DNA of 64,000 nt from Bacteroidota bacterium (lineage in GTDB: Bacteria > Bacteroidota > Bacteroidia > UKL13-3), in assembly GCA_027491085.1 (NCBI GenBank), contig JAIXWW010000006.1, forward strand, positions 1 to 64,000. The letters are read 5' to 3'. Position numbers and translations under genes: made by a program. Below are positions 17,901 through 25,805 of the stretch, one piece after another; the stretch's first letter is position 1, and every line of letters starts with the position of its first letter. The notes below the pieces were generated by a model, which saw only the letters and a program-made list of their open reading frames with translations, was not told the DNA's origin and did no database searches.

Positions 17901-19254
17901 GAACAATGTTTTAAATAAAAATTTTGTGAAGGCAGGATTGCATATTTTGAAATTAGTGATTGAAACTGATTTAGGATGTAAAGACTCTCTAAGCGATATT
18001 TTTGTAGTTGCCCTTCATCAAACAAATGTTTCGTTCAATATCAATCAAAAAATGCAGTGCAAACAAAATGAGTTTTTGTTTTCTGACAATACAGTGATAG
18101 ACAGTTCAGGGCATGAAGTTTACTTCAGGTATTGGCATTTGGGCGATGGTGAAATAGATAGTTCAAATGTTTCTATTATTAAAAAAACATATCAGCCAGG
18201 AAATTATACTGTAAAATTATTTAACAAAACATACTTTGGATGTATTGATTCTTTTGAGCAATCAATTAGTGTAAGTAGTTTTGATAAGCCAGTTGTAGGT
18301 TTTATAAATACTATTCAAAATCAATGTTTGAACAATAATAGTTTTAGTTTTATTGATACCTCAATTTCATTGGCATCTTCCATAATTAGGGAATGGAGCT
18401 TTGGAGACTCCACTTTTTCATCTGATTCAATTAACCAAAAAAGATATCAAAATGATGGAAACTTTATGGTAAAACTTAAAGTTACCAATGGTAAAAATTG
18501 TGCCGATTCAATTACAAAACAAATTCAAGTTTATCAATTACCAAAGCCATTAATAGCAATCAATAAAAGCGAGCAATGTTTACTCGGAAACAACTTTATT
18601 TTTAAAGAAACTTCTGCTCTAAACTACTCCGTTAATTGGGATTTAGGCGATTCAAGCAACAGTGATAGTGTAATTGTTAACAAAATGTATAACAAAGCTG
18701 GGAAGTATGAAATAAAACTATTTACCACCGATAGCAATAATTGTAAAGATACTTCGGTAAAAAACATTGAAGTATTTAAAACACCAATAAAACCAATCAT
18801 TACTCAAATTTCTAACACTGAGCTAAGTTGTACGTTGGCTAATTATTACCAATGGTTCTTAAACGATTCATTATTATTGAATAAAAATACACAAAACATT
18901 CAAATTAATAAAAGCGGAAAATATAAAGTTCAAATAAGTGACTCAAATGGTTGTTTTAGCATTTCCGATTCTTTAATTGTAAAAATTGTAGGTGTTGATG
19001 AATTGGATAACAATAAAGAAATAAGTGTTTACCCTAATCCATTCTCTGATGTTTTAGAAATAGATTTAAAAGGATTTTATTCTCAATCTTTATTCATTCA
19101 ATTATCTGATGTTTTAGGCAAAAATATTTTCTCGGAAAATATCAAACCAAATTCAAACAATACTTTTTCAATAAACACCAGCAGTTTTAATCTTACCAAA
19201 GGAATCTATATTTTAAAAGTGAACAATAAATTCTTTAAAATAATAAAAGAATAA
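14962..19254 (+). CDS. SBBP-repeat T9SS type A sorting domain protein
   Basis: A 1430-residue secreted protein. A signal peptide ends near residue 27 (KTTFAIE). Residues 35-270 match the N-terminal domain seen before SBBP repeats (FVENKGQI start, ending in LVIDPTPWATYFGS). About seven SBBP beta-propeller repeats of 55-60 residues follow (about 275-745), each with a W-[SG]-T-[FY]-[FY]-G core and GT[TS][NS]S. Ig/PKD-like repeats occupy about 760-1340, several with a conserved CLxxNxFxFxDTS pattern. The T9SS domain starts ISVYPNPFSD and ends FFKIIKE. No enzymatic motif is visible. It lies between rsgA and dtd; a role in them is unlikely. Confidence 0.87.
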   Translation: MAIKLYMNATKLLLILLFFYFKTTFAIEVIKPSTIQFGFVENKGQIVDQYNKPNTSVLYKLSCKGLNVQLRQNCFSYEVVKKQVLPNTKIVDTKSLLNKFDSNNFEYNFHRIDISLVGSNPAPTIIADEPFEDYINYYITNTYEKGIVKVQHFKKITYQNIYPFIDVEFIFNQEKLDQPFKYNFIIHPGGNLNQIKLKYDGALKTSLTNNGNVLLKTNVGLIEERVPYSYVYNELTATKTEQIVDLKFKIDAEENQEFTNVYRFEKINYDHRKTLVIDPTPWATYFGSDQSEQGYDVVTDSMGNVLIVGRTTSTHGIATNGAFQTVFGSLTMPGSDAFILKMNANGDRVWSTFFGGNGEELGQSISTNNQNEIVICGVTSSLNMFTTVGAFKTTYSAGVSTPAASEMFLAKFNQAGFIQWSTFFGGVGNETGGKVKFDYAGNICFVGTTESYNLIASVGAFKTINSGGTKDAFIAKFNTYGNRLWSTFYGGDSYDTGNDISIDKWNNIFLVGTTNSSNNIATTSVHKPTLGLSGYDAFIVKFNEFGQRQFGSYFGGNNTEIGNSITVSDSGYLYIAGTTFSNLNLATVGAFQTVSSPSVSVLGDGFIAKLDSTCMLLWSTYYGDTSEDVINEVVVNKKGNIYLIGTTNSRAGFASNTAHQRTSGGAHDVLVANFENNGNRIWGTFYGGTGSDYGYGIWEDKEEYIYFTGSTGSSNGIATNGAFSSVPDLGTNAFVAKFSNNGALKTIKNNSFYDYQFIFKNSMTDSFIGSTPTDGYGDFTYKWISSENGRDSIYTDAIGVNNLVNYLPGTLNKTTWYKRIVYSGVTTDTSSAKAVFVYDTLSNNKIFAQLAVCNGAKAFVKGENVIGGFGVSYLWLISTTDSISGFSIATGLNRGTDYIFIPSANKVWLKRVAYSLDKSDTSNTVSITVINAPHPKIGYFINNTSQCLSNNHFVFTDTSTVNSGILTRKWYTNDSIFETSNNVLNKNFVKAGLHILKLVIETDLGCKDSLSDIFVVALHQTNVSFNINQKMQCKQNEFLFSDNTVIDSSGHEVYFRYWHLGDGEIDSSNVSIIKKTYQPGNYTVKLFNKTYFGCIDSFEQSISVSSFDKPVVGFINTIQNQCLNNNSFSFIDTSISLASSIIREWSFGDSTFSSDSINQKRYQNDGNFMVKLKVTNGKNCADSITKQIQVYQLPKPLIAINKSEQCLLGNNFIFKETSALNYSVNWDLGDSSNSDSVIVNKMYNKAGKYEIKLFTTDSNNCKDTSVKNIEVFKTPIKPIITQISNTELSCTLANYYQWFLNDSLLLNKNTQNIQINKSGKYKVQISDSNGCFSISDSLIVKIVGVDELDNNKEISVYPNPFSDVLEIDLKGFYSQSLFIQLSDVLGKNIFSENIKPNSNNTFSINTSSFNLTKGIYILKVNNKFFKIIKE

Positions 19255-19256
19255 AC

Positions 19257-19709
19257 ATGCGCGCAATTATTCAACGAGTTACTGAAGCACAAGTACATAT
19301 TGATAACAAACTATTTTCTGAAATTGGAAATGGATTATTGATTTTATTAGGAATTGAGGATACCGACACCGAAGAGGATATTAATTGGTTGGCTCAAAAA
19401 ATGGTAAACCTCAGGGTTTTTAACGATGAAAATGGCGTGATGAATATCTCTCTCCTAGATGCCAATGCCGATATTTTATTGGTGAGTCAGTTTACACTTT
19501 TTGCATCTACTAAAAAAGGAAACCGACCTTCATATATCAAAGCTAGCAGACCAGAATTTGCCATTCCATTGTATGAAAAAATGATAGCAAAATTGGAAGA
19601 ACTTTTAGGCAAAAAATTAGCAACAGGATCATTTGGTGCTGATATGCAAATCAGCTTAACCAATAATGGTCCTGTGACAATTATGATTGATAGTAAGATG
19701 AAGGAATAG
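19257..19709 (+). CDS. dtd: D-aminoacyl-tRNA deacylase
   Basis: A 150-residue proofreading enzyme that removes D-amino acids (and glycine from tRNA-Ala) from tRNA. Diagnostic motifs are the start MRAIIQRVTEA, SQFTLFA and the cross-subunit NNGPVT loop near residue 138. It begins 2 nt after the T9SS gene stop. Confidence 0.94.
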   Translation: MRAIIQRVTEAQVHIDNKLFSEIGNGLLILLGIEDTDTEEDINWLAQKMVNLRVFNDENGVMNISLLDANADILLVSQFTLFASTKKGNRPSYIKASRPEFAIPLYEKMIAKLEELLGKKLATGSFGADMQISLTNNGPVTIMIDSKMKE

Positions 19710-19725
19710 TTGATAGTTGATAGTC

Positions 19726-19750
19726 AATAGACCATGGTCCATCGTCTATT
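19726..19750. repeat. Dispersed hairpin repeat (AATAGAC...GTCTATT)
   Basis: A nearly perfect palindrome with nested ATGG/CCAT, overlapping the stop of purQ. It shares the words TAGAC and GACCAT with the hairpin between menD and menB at 55396-55428, so both look like members of a dispersed family. It could serve as a weak terminator for dtd and purQ. Confidence 0.55.
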
Positions 19751-20441
19751 AGCTATTCACTAACTGCAACAAACTTTCGAACATGGTGCGTCCGTCAGTG
19801 TTGTAAATATCAGCATCAACCGCGCGTTCGGGGTGTGGCATCATACCAAACACATTGCGGTTTTTATTACAAATTCCAGCAATATTTTCCAATGCACCAT
19901 TCGGATTGGTTTCAGCAGAAACGTTTCCATTTTCATCGCAGTATCTAAATAATATTTGGTCGTTGGCTTTTAACTCTTGCAATAATTCATCATTGCAATA
20001 AAATCTACCTTCGCCATGCGCAATAGGAATTTTCAAAGCTTTTCCAACTTCATTTAAACTTGTAATTTTACTGTTATTGGTTTCGGTTTTTATAAATACA
20101 TTTTTGCAATTAAATTTTTGGTGATCGTTATGCAATAATGCGCCCGGCAATAAACCGCTTTCGCATAAAATTTGAAAACCATTGCAAACTCCCCAAACCA
20201 ATCCGCCATTATTGGCAAATTCAATTACACTTTGCATAATAGGCGAAAAACGAGCAATTGCACCGCTGCGTAAATAATCGCCATAGCTAAAACCACCTGG
20301 CAAAAACACCAAATCTACATTTTGTAAATCAGTATCTTTATGCCAAAGTTCTACTACCTCTTGGCCAAACATGTTTTGAAATGCCCAAACTGCGTCTTTA
20401 TCGCAATTACTTCCCGGAAATATTAATACACCTATTTTCAT
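19749..20441 (-). CDS. purQ: Phosphoribosylformylglycinamidine synthase subunit PurQ
   Basis: A 230-residue class I glutamine amidotransferase that supplies ammonia to FGAM synthase in purine synthesis. The nucleophile Cys lies in GVCNGFQIL, and MPHPERA carries the His/Glu of the triad. GSNCDKD at the start and [10 protein letters not shown] mark PurQ. Bacteroidota may have either separate PurQ/PurL/PurS or a fused enzyme; purL and purS are not in this window. Confidence 0.93.
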   Translation of the reverse strand: MKIGVLIFPGSNCDKDAVWAFQNMFGQEVVELWHKDTDLQNVDLVFLPGGFSYGDYLRSGAIARFSPIMQSVIEFANNGGLVWGVCNGFQILCESGLLPGALLHNDHQKFNCKNVFIKTETNNSKITSLNEVGKALKIPIAHGEGRFYCNDELLQELKANDQILFRYCDENGNVSAETNPNGALENIAGICNKNRNVFGMMPHPERAVDADIYNTDGRTMFESLLQLVNS

Positions 20442-20458
20442 ATAATTTTCTTTTGGCT

Positions 20459-20474
20459 CCCGATAGCTATCGGG
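20459..20474. repeat. Palindrome CCCGATAGCTATCGGG
   Basis: An exact 16-bp palindrome between purQ and thiL, identical to the centre of the 58-nt palindrome at 1-58 and to 57360-57375. It is flanked by GGCT on both sides. Confidence 0.8.
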
Positions 20475-20527
20475 ATGGCTCCTAATATTTATTTGGATAG
20501 CCTTTAGCCATTTGTTTTATTTCTTTT

Positions 20528-21562
20528 TTAAAATGCTTTCCAACCTTGAGCTTTTAACTCGTGTTTTTGACCGCCTTTGCTAATCATGTTTACACCTTCA
20601 TCAGGTTTGGTAACATGCCCAATTACGGTAAAATCAGGATGGTTTTCTATTTTTTTATAATCGCTTTGTTTAATGGTAAATAACAATTCGTAATCTTCTC
20701 CACCGCTTAAAGCTGTTAAAGTTGGATCTAAATCTAACTCGCGCGCCATGTTGTAAGTAGTGGCATCAATTGGAATTTTTTCTTCATAAATGGTAATTCC
20801 CATTTTTGATTGATCGGCCAAATGAAATATTTCAGAAGCCAAACCATCACTTACATCAATCATAGCTGTTGGAACAATTTCCAAAGCCTTAAACATATCT
20901 ATAACATCTTTTCTAGCTTCAGGCTTCAACTGACGTTCCAAAATATAATCGTGTCCAGCTAAATCTGGCTGCAAATCTGGATTATTAATAAACACGCGTT
21001 TTTCGCGTTCTAATAATTGAAAACCAGCATAAGCACCGCCTAAATCGCCTGTTACACAAACCAAATCATATTCTTTTGCACCATTTCGGTAAACTACTTC
21101 GTTTTCAGCAGCTTCGCCAATTACTGTTACACTAATTACCAAACCTTGTTTGCTTGAAGTGGTATCGCCACCAATAATATCAATTTTATATTTTTCGCAA
21201 GCTAAATTTATGCCTTCGTAAATTTCTTGAATAGCTTCTACACTAAATTTACTGCTAATTCCTAACGAAACTGTAATTTGTTTAGGCGTTCCATTCATGG
21301 CATAAATGTCGCTTGCATTTACGCTTACCGCCTTGTAACCCAAATGTTTTAAAGGAAAATAACTTAAATCAAAATGAATTCCTTCTAGCAACATATCGGT
21401 TGAAACCAAAGTAACTTTTCCGTTAGTAGGATTAATAACTGCGGCATCATCGCCTACACCTTTAAGTGTATTATTCTTTAATTCAATGTGTTGCGTAAGT
21501 TGTTTAATTAAGCCAAATTCGCCAATTGTTTCTAATTTTGTTATTTCAGGTTCATTAAACAT
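20528..21562 (-). CDS. thiL: Thiamine-monophosphate kinase
   Basis: A 344-residue PurM/HypE-fold enzyme that phosphorylates TMP to thiamine diphosphate. Motifs: GEFGLIKQL near residue 13, GVGDDAAVI near 36, DMLLEGIHFD (Mg/ATP), IDVSDGLASE and LSGGEDYELLFT. Full length. Upstream of the purQ gene on the same strand, separated by the palindromic repeat. Confidence 0.93.
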   Translation of the reverse strand: MFNEPEITKLETIGEFGLIKQLTQHIELKNNTLKGVGDDAAVINPTNGKVTLVSTDMLLEGIHFDLSYFPLKHLGYKAVSVNASDIYAMNGTPKQITVSLGISSKFSVEAIQEIYEGINLACEKYKIDIIGGDTTSSKQGLVISVTVIGEAAENEVVYRNGAKEYDLVCVTGDLGGAYAGFQLLEREKRVFINNPDLQPDLAGHDYILERQLKPEARKDVIDMFKALEIVPTAMIDVSDGLASEIFHLADQSKMGITIYEEKIPIDATTYNMARELDLDPTLTALSGGEDYELLFTIKQSDYKKIENHPDFTVIGHVTKPDEGVNMISKGGQKHELKAQGWKAF

Positions 21563-21622
21563 GGGCGCAAATTACTAAAAATATAGGAAGTGAAAGAATA
21601 GAAAAAGCTATTTTTTATTTTT

Positions 21623-21654
21623 TTGTAACAATTAAAAACCCATTGTTACATTTG
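21623..21654 (+). promoter_or_regulatory. Carotenoid cluster promoter with palindromic operator
   Basis: TTG at 21623-21625 and TACATTTG at 21647-21654 fit the Bacteroidota -33/-7 elements, but with a 21-base spacer instead of 19. A perfect inverted repeat TGTAACAAT-N9-ATTGTTACA (21624-21650) fills the spacer. Long spacers with central operators are typical of MerR-family control, and MerR-type CarH/LitR proteins regulate carotenoid genes in several phyla. The regulator here is not in the window. Confidence 0.6.
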
Positions 21655-21670
21655 GGGTTATAAATCAAAG

Positions 21671-23149
21671 ATGAAAATAGTAATAATTGGCTCTGGAATA
21701 GCTGGTTTAGCCAGTGCTGTTAGGCTTCAAGCAATGGGCTTTAAAGTAACAGTTTTGGAAGCCAATGCTTATTTTGGTGGGAAATTAACCGAGTTTACAC
21801 AGAAAGGTTTTAGGTTTGATGCTGGTCCTTCGCTTTTTACATTGCCTCAGCTTGTGCTTGAACTTTACGATATTGCAAAGCAAAATAAAAACAGTTTTGA
21901 ATATTTGCAGTTAGAAAAAGCGTGCAATTATTTTTACGAAGATGGAACACGTTTTACAGCTTACCATCAGCCAGAAAAAATGGCTAATGAGTTAAACCAA
22001 AAGTTAGGAATAACCAATCCTAAACCATTTTTTCAGTACCTTAAAAATGCGGAATTTAGGTATAAAACTACCACACCCATTTTTATAGAAAGCAGTTTAC
22101 ATAAAGTAAAAAACTTTTTAAACTTAGCTACGCTTAAAGGCATTTTAAGTATTCCAAAACTTAATTTGTTTAACAGCATGAACCACGAAAATGAGCAAAT
22201 TTTTGCAGATAAAAGATTGGTTCAATACTTTAATAGATTTGCTACTTACAATGGCAGTAACCCATATCAATCGCCAGCTTTATTGAACATGATTCCGCAT
22301 TTGGAAAGTAATATTGGAACTTTTTTTCCTAAAAATGGTATGCACCAAATTAGCCAAAGTATTTACCAATTGGCTTTGGGTTTAGGAGTAAAATTTGAGT
22401 TTAATAAAAAGGTTTCTGAAATAGTTTTAACCGAAAATAACAAGCAAGTAAAAGGCGTAAAAGTAGGCGAGGAATTTTATGAAGCAGATATTGTGTTATC
22501 GAACATGGATATTTATCCAACCTATAAAAAATTGTTGCCTCAAGTAAAACATCCTGAAAAAATTTTGGTGCAGGAAAAGTCATCGTCAGCTTTAATTTTT
22601 TATTGGGGAATTAATAAAAAGTTTGAAGAATTAGATTTGCATAACATACTTTTTACCGAAAATTACCAAGCCGAATTTGACCATATTTTTAGTAAAAAAA
22701 CCATTTACGCAGACCCAACTATCTACATTAACATTACCTCAAAATATAAACCAGATGATGCACCTGTAGGTTGCGAAAATTGGTTCTTAATGATAAATAC
22801 ACCCAATAACCAAGGGCAAAATTGGGATGAATTAATTGCTGAAGCACGAAAAAATATTGTATCAAAATTAAACCGTTTATTGAAAACCGATATTGAAAAA
22901 CACATTGTAACAGAAAATATTTTAGATCCACGAAGTATTGAAAGCAAAACCAGCAGCCATCTTGGTGCGCTTTACGGCAATGCAAGTAATAATAGGTATG
23001 CAGCATTTTTAAGGCATAAAAATTTTAGTTCTGATATAAAAGGATTGTACTTTTGTGGCGGTTCGGTGCATCCAGGCGGAGGAATTCCTTTGTGTTTAAA
23101 TTCGGCTAAAATTGCGGCTGGTTTAATTAAGGATGATTATGGAAAGTAA
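21671..23149 (+). CDS. crtD: Carotenoid desaturase, CrtD-like (CrtI family)
   Basis: A 492-residue FAD-dependent phytoene-desaturase-family enzyme. The dinucleotide motif GSGIAGLASAVRLQ is at residues 7-20, FDAGPSLFTLP at about 53-63, and the C-terminal signature GLYFCGGSVHPGGGIPLCLNSA binds FAD. Whether it is CrtI or the 1-hydroxycarotenoid 3,4-desaturase CrtD cannot be settled by motif alone. The adjoining cruF, crtZ and crtYcd, and the lack of crtB, favour CrtD. It leads the cluster behind a promoter with a palindromic operator. Confidence 0.8.
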   Translation: MKIVIIGSGIAGLASAVRLQAMGFKVTVLEANAYFGGKLTEFTQKGFRFDAGPSLFTLPQLVLELYDIAKQNKNSFEYLQLEKACNYFYEDGTRFTAYHQPEKMANELNQKLGITNPKPFFQYLKNAEFRYKTTTPIFIESSLHKVKNFLNLATLKGILSIPKLNLFNSMNHENEQIFADKRLVQYFNRFATYNGSNPYQSPALLNMIPHLESNIGTFFPKNGMHQISQSIYQLALGLGVKFEFNKKVSEIVLTENNKQVKGVKVGEEFYEADIVLSNMDIYPTYKKLLPQVKHPEKILVQEKSSSALIFYWGINKKFEELDLHNILFTENYQAEFDHIFSKKTIYADPTIYINITSKYKPDDAPVGCENWFLMINTPNNQGQNWDELIAEARKNIVSKLNRLLKTDIEKHIVTENILDPRSIESKTSSHLGALYGNASNNRYAAFLRHKNFSSDIKGLYFCGGSVHPGGGIPLCLNSAKIAAGLIKDDYGK

Positions 23150-23158
23150 TTGCATAAA

Positions 23159-23248
23159 AGGTCATGTTGTAAACATCTTCCTTGAATAGGAGTTTGATTG
23201 CTAATGGAAAGGTGCTTTTAAACAAGGAAGATTCCTACGGAATGACCT
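23159..23248. repeat. 90-bp inverted-repeat element between crtD and cruF
   Basis: Outer arms AGGTCAT (23159-23165) and ATGACCT (23242-23248) and inner arms ATCTTCCTTG (23175-23184) and CAAGGAAGAT (23223-23232) pair with each other. The form suggests a small MITE-like insertion in the carotenoid operon. Confidence 0.5.
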
Positions 23249-23260
23249 GATATTCTGTTC

Positions 23261-23317
23261 GTCATTGCAAGGCACGAAGCAATCCCGTTCTTAGATTCCT
23301 TCGTTCCTCGCAATGAC
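23261..23317. repeat. Dispersed hairpin repeat (GTCATTGC...GCAATGAC)
   Basis: A 57-bp element with GTCATTGC and GCAATGAC termini and largely complementary arms (AGGCACGAAGCAATC against GATTCCTTCGTTCCT). From general knowledge, this GTCATTGCGAGG-type word recurs in the genomes of many Bacteroidota. It ends 19 nt before cruF. Confidence 0.6.
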
Positions 23318-23335
23318 CTTATAAATTTAAAAAAT

Positions 23336-23980
23336 ATGAAAAAAGAAAATATTGCCATAATAATTTTAGCCATTTTATATGCTGTGGGGCTTTTTGGCTC
23401 GGCCGTTTTTAAGTTAGATTTATTATCACTTTCGCCAATCAATTTAATTCTCAGTGCAGTGGTGTTGTTTTATTTTCATCAACCTAAAAACACTTTTTTC
23501 TGGATTTGGGCAATTGGTGTTTTTCAGGCAGGTTATATTTTAGAACTTTTGGGAGTAACCACGGGTAGAATTTTTGGTCAGTATTTTTATGGAAATAACC
23601 TTGGCTTAAAAATGGCCGATGTCCCTGTAATTATTGGTTTAAATTGGGTAATGCTTTGTTATGTTTCTATGCATGTGGCCGAATTGTTTTTTAATAAAAT
23701 AGGTAAACAAAACACAGTTAATCCAATAATAAAAATTGCTTTAAGTGCGTTGCTTATGTTGTGTGTTGATTTTTTAATCGAACATGTAGCTCCGCAATTA
23801 GATTTTTGGTACTGGAAAAATGGCAGTATTCCTATTCAAAACTACACCGCTTGGTATATTTTTGCCTTTGCTTTTATGTTTGTTTATCAAAAATTAGAGT
23901 TACCATTAACCAATAAAATTGCACCTTGGCTGTATGCTTTGCAATTGGTGTTTTTTGCCGGAATGAATTGGTGGTATTAG
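23336..23980 (+). CDS. cruF: Carotenoid 1,2-hydratase (CruF family)
   Basis: A 214-residue integral membrane protein with about seven hydrophobic segments of the DUF422/CruF family, which hydrates the C1,2 double bond of acyclic carotenoid ends. Marks are GRIFGQYFYG, ADVPVIIGLNWVML, DFLIEHVAPQLDFWYW and the final GMNWWY. Placement between a CrtD-like desaturase and crtZ/crtYcd fits synthesis of a monocyclic, 1'-hydroxylated carotenoid. The family also includes bisanhydrobacterioruberin hydratases. Confidence 0.82.
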   Translation: MKKENIAIIILAILYAVGLFGSAVFKLDLLSLSPINLILSAVVLFYFHQPKNTFFWIWAIGVFQAGYILELLGVTTGRIFGQYFYGNNLGLKMADVPVIIGLNWVMLCYVSMHVAELFFNKIGKQNTVNPIIKIALSALLMLCVDFLIEHVAPQLDFWYWKNGSIPIQNYTAWYIFAFAFMFVYQKLELPLTNKIAPWLYALQLVFFAGMNWWY

Positions 23981-24041
23981 ATTTTTCTAAAAACAATTTT
24001 CAATTAAAATGTTTAGTATAATAAAGCGATTTTAAAAATAT

Positions 24042-24494
24042 ATGTGGTTTAATATTTTAGTAGTATTTCTTACTTTTTGGTTCATGGAGTTTATGGCTTG
24101 GTTTACGCACAAGTTTATTATGCATGGTTTACTTTGGTATTTGCATAAAGACCACCACCAAGTAGAGCCAGGTTTTTTCGAAAAAAACGATAGTTTCTTT
24201 TTAATATTTGCAGTTCCAAGTGCTTATTGCTACATAACAGGCTTAATGTACAACGATTTTAGATTGTATATTGGAATCGGTATTTCTTTGTATGGATTTG
24301 CTTATTTTATTATTCACGAAATAATTATTCACCAAAGGTTTAAGCTTTGGTCTCGCTTAGATAATAGGTATATAAAAGCCATTCGCAGGGCGCATAAAAT
24401 TCATCATAAATATTTAGGAAAAGAGCATGGCGAAAACTTCGGAATGCTTATAGTTCCGCTTAAATATTGGAAAAATCCTAATTCAACCAATTAA
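24042..24494 (+). CDS. crtZ: Beta-carotene 3-hydroxylase (CrtZ)
   Basis: A 150-residue membrane di-iron hydroxylase of the fatty-acid-hydroxylase superfamily. The histidine clusters are present: HKFIMH near residue 23, HKDHH near 35, then HEIIIHQRF near 96 and HKIHHK near 117. It adds a 3-hydroxyl to beta-ionone rings. It lies 61 nt after cruF and 3 nt before crtYcd. Confidence 0.9.
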   Translation: MWFNILVVFLTFWFMEFMAWFTHKFIMHGLLWYLHKDHHQVEPGFFEKNDSFFLIFAVPSAYCYITGLMYNDFRLYIGIGISLYGFAYFIIHEIIIHQRFKLWSRLDNRYIKAIRRAHKIHHKYLGKEHGENFGMLIVPLKYWKNPNSTN

Positions 24495-24497
24495 ACC

Positions 24498-25214
24498 ATG
24501 AGTTTATACGCTTGGTTAATGGTGGTATCCTTTGTTGGTCCTTTCGCGTTAAGTTTCGATAAAAAAGTAGCTTTTCACAAATGGTTTAAACCACTATTTA
24601 TTGGTATTGGCTTAAATGCTTTACTCTTTATTTTGTGGGATGGATGGTTTACCCGAGCGGGTGTTTGGGGCTTTAATAATCTATATGTTTGGCATTATCG
24701 TTTTAACGATTTGCCCATTGAAGAATGGAGTTTTTTTGTAGTCGTTCCTTTTGCCAGCGTTTTTATTTATGCTTGCCTAAAAGCTTATTTTTCAGATAAC
24801 TTTTTTAAGCCATTGGTGAGTTACCTAAACTATTTTTTTATTATAATTTTAGCACTGGCTTGCATTGTGTTTTATTACAAAACTTACACTTTAGTAAACT
24901 GTTCCTTGGCCTTGATATTATTGCTTTGGCACCAGTTTTATTTAAAGAAACCTTATATGGGTTATTTTTGGTTTGCCTACTTGGTGCACTTAATTCCGTT
25001 TTTAGTAATAAATGGCGTGTTAACTGGTGCTGTAACGCCAGAACCTGTGGTGTTTTATAATGCTAACGAAATTATTGGTTTACGTATAGTTACCATTCCA
25101 ATTGAAGATACCATTTATGCCTTAACCTGTTTGTTGATTCCAATAACGGTTATGGAATATTTATTGAATAGAAATAAAGTTTTAAAAAAATCTAATTACC
25201 CGAATACAAAATAG
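24498..25214 (+). CDS. crtYcd: Lycopene cyclase domain protein, CrtYc-CrtYd fusion
   Basis: A 238-residue protein with about six or seven membrane helices and two copies of the heterodimeric lycopene cyclase domain. Each half has the PxxxW/PIEEWSFF-type motif (DLPIEEWSFFVVVPF near residue 74 and TIPIEDTIYALTCLL near 200). It forms beta rings on linear carotenoids. Starts 3 nt after crtZ. Its last 23 nt overlap the convergent response-regulator gene, so the two stops lie inside each other. Confidence 0.88.
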   Translation: MSLYAWLMVVSFVGPFALSFDKKVAFHKWFKPLFIGIGLNALLFILWDGWFTRAGVWGFNNLYVWHYRFNDLPIEEWSFFVVVPFASVFIYACLKAYFSDNFFKPLVSYLNYFFIIILALACIVFYYKTYTLVNCSLALILLLWHQFYLKKPYMGYFWFAYLVHLIPFLVINGVLTGAVTPEPVVFYNANEIIGLRIVTIPIEDTIYALTCLLIPITVMEYLLNRNKVLKKSNYPNTK

Positions 25215-25608
25215 ATTCTAATTTTTCTTGTTTTAAAGGTTTGTTTAAAAACCCTTTCACTATCTTATACTTTTTTGCCTTCTCGTTATCGTTTTTATCA
25301 ATGGAAGAGGTAAGCATGTAAATTGGAATATGGATTTCTTTAATACCTACTTCCTCAATAAAATCCCAACCATCCATTAGTGGCATATTTATATCTAAAA
25401 AAATTACATCAGGTATTATTTTATTACCCACTAAATCGTTTAACGCAATTTCTGCACTTGAATAGCTATATATTTCAATTGTTTTATCAATAGAATGAAT
25501 AATTCTTACATTTAACCAATGCTGCATATCGTCATCAACAATTAAACAAATTTTTCTAAAATTTAATTTGTGTTGTAAAATATTTTCCGAATTTATTTTA
25601 TCTATCAT
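25192..25608 (-). CDS. Stand-alone response regulator receiver protein
   Basis: A 138-residue CheY-like domain with no output domain. Acidic pocket DDD near residue 24, phospho-acceptor Asp in VIFLDINMPLMDGWDF near 73, Thr/Ser in MLTSS near 101 and Lys in FLNKPLK near 124. Single receivers of this kind are frequent in Bacteroidota and are usually paired with hybrid kinases elsewhere. Tail-to-tail overlap with crtYcd by 23 nt. The kinase at 29677 is on the same strand but not adjacent; partnership is unproven. Confidence 0.88.
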   Translation of the reverse strand: MIDKINSENILQHKLNFRKICLIVDDDMQHWLNVRIIHSIDKTIEIYSYSSAEIALNDLVGNKIIPDVIFLDINMPLMDGWDFIEEVGIKEIHIPIYMLTSSIDKNDNEKAKKYKIVKGFLNKPLKQEKLESILYSGN

Positions 25609-25742
25609 TTATCTCCCATTTTGAGCCAAAATTCCCATAAAAAACCACTGTTAAGAATTAGAATATAACCTCAAGCCCCTATAAACACTGCTTTCACTTA
25701 AATTTACTGTTCTTTTTCAAATTAATAACTGCTAGAATCAGG

Positions 25743-25781
25743 CCAAAAAAAATCCTAGTTAAACAAGTTCAACTAGGATTT
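25743..25781 (-). terminator. Rho-independent terminator of the phaE-like gene
   Basis: Arms AAATCCTAGTT (25750-25760) and AACTAGGATTT (25771-25781), followed on the minus strand by eight T. Confidence 0.8.
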
Positions 25782-25805
25782 ATGCAAAAATTTTAAATTA
25801 TAGAA

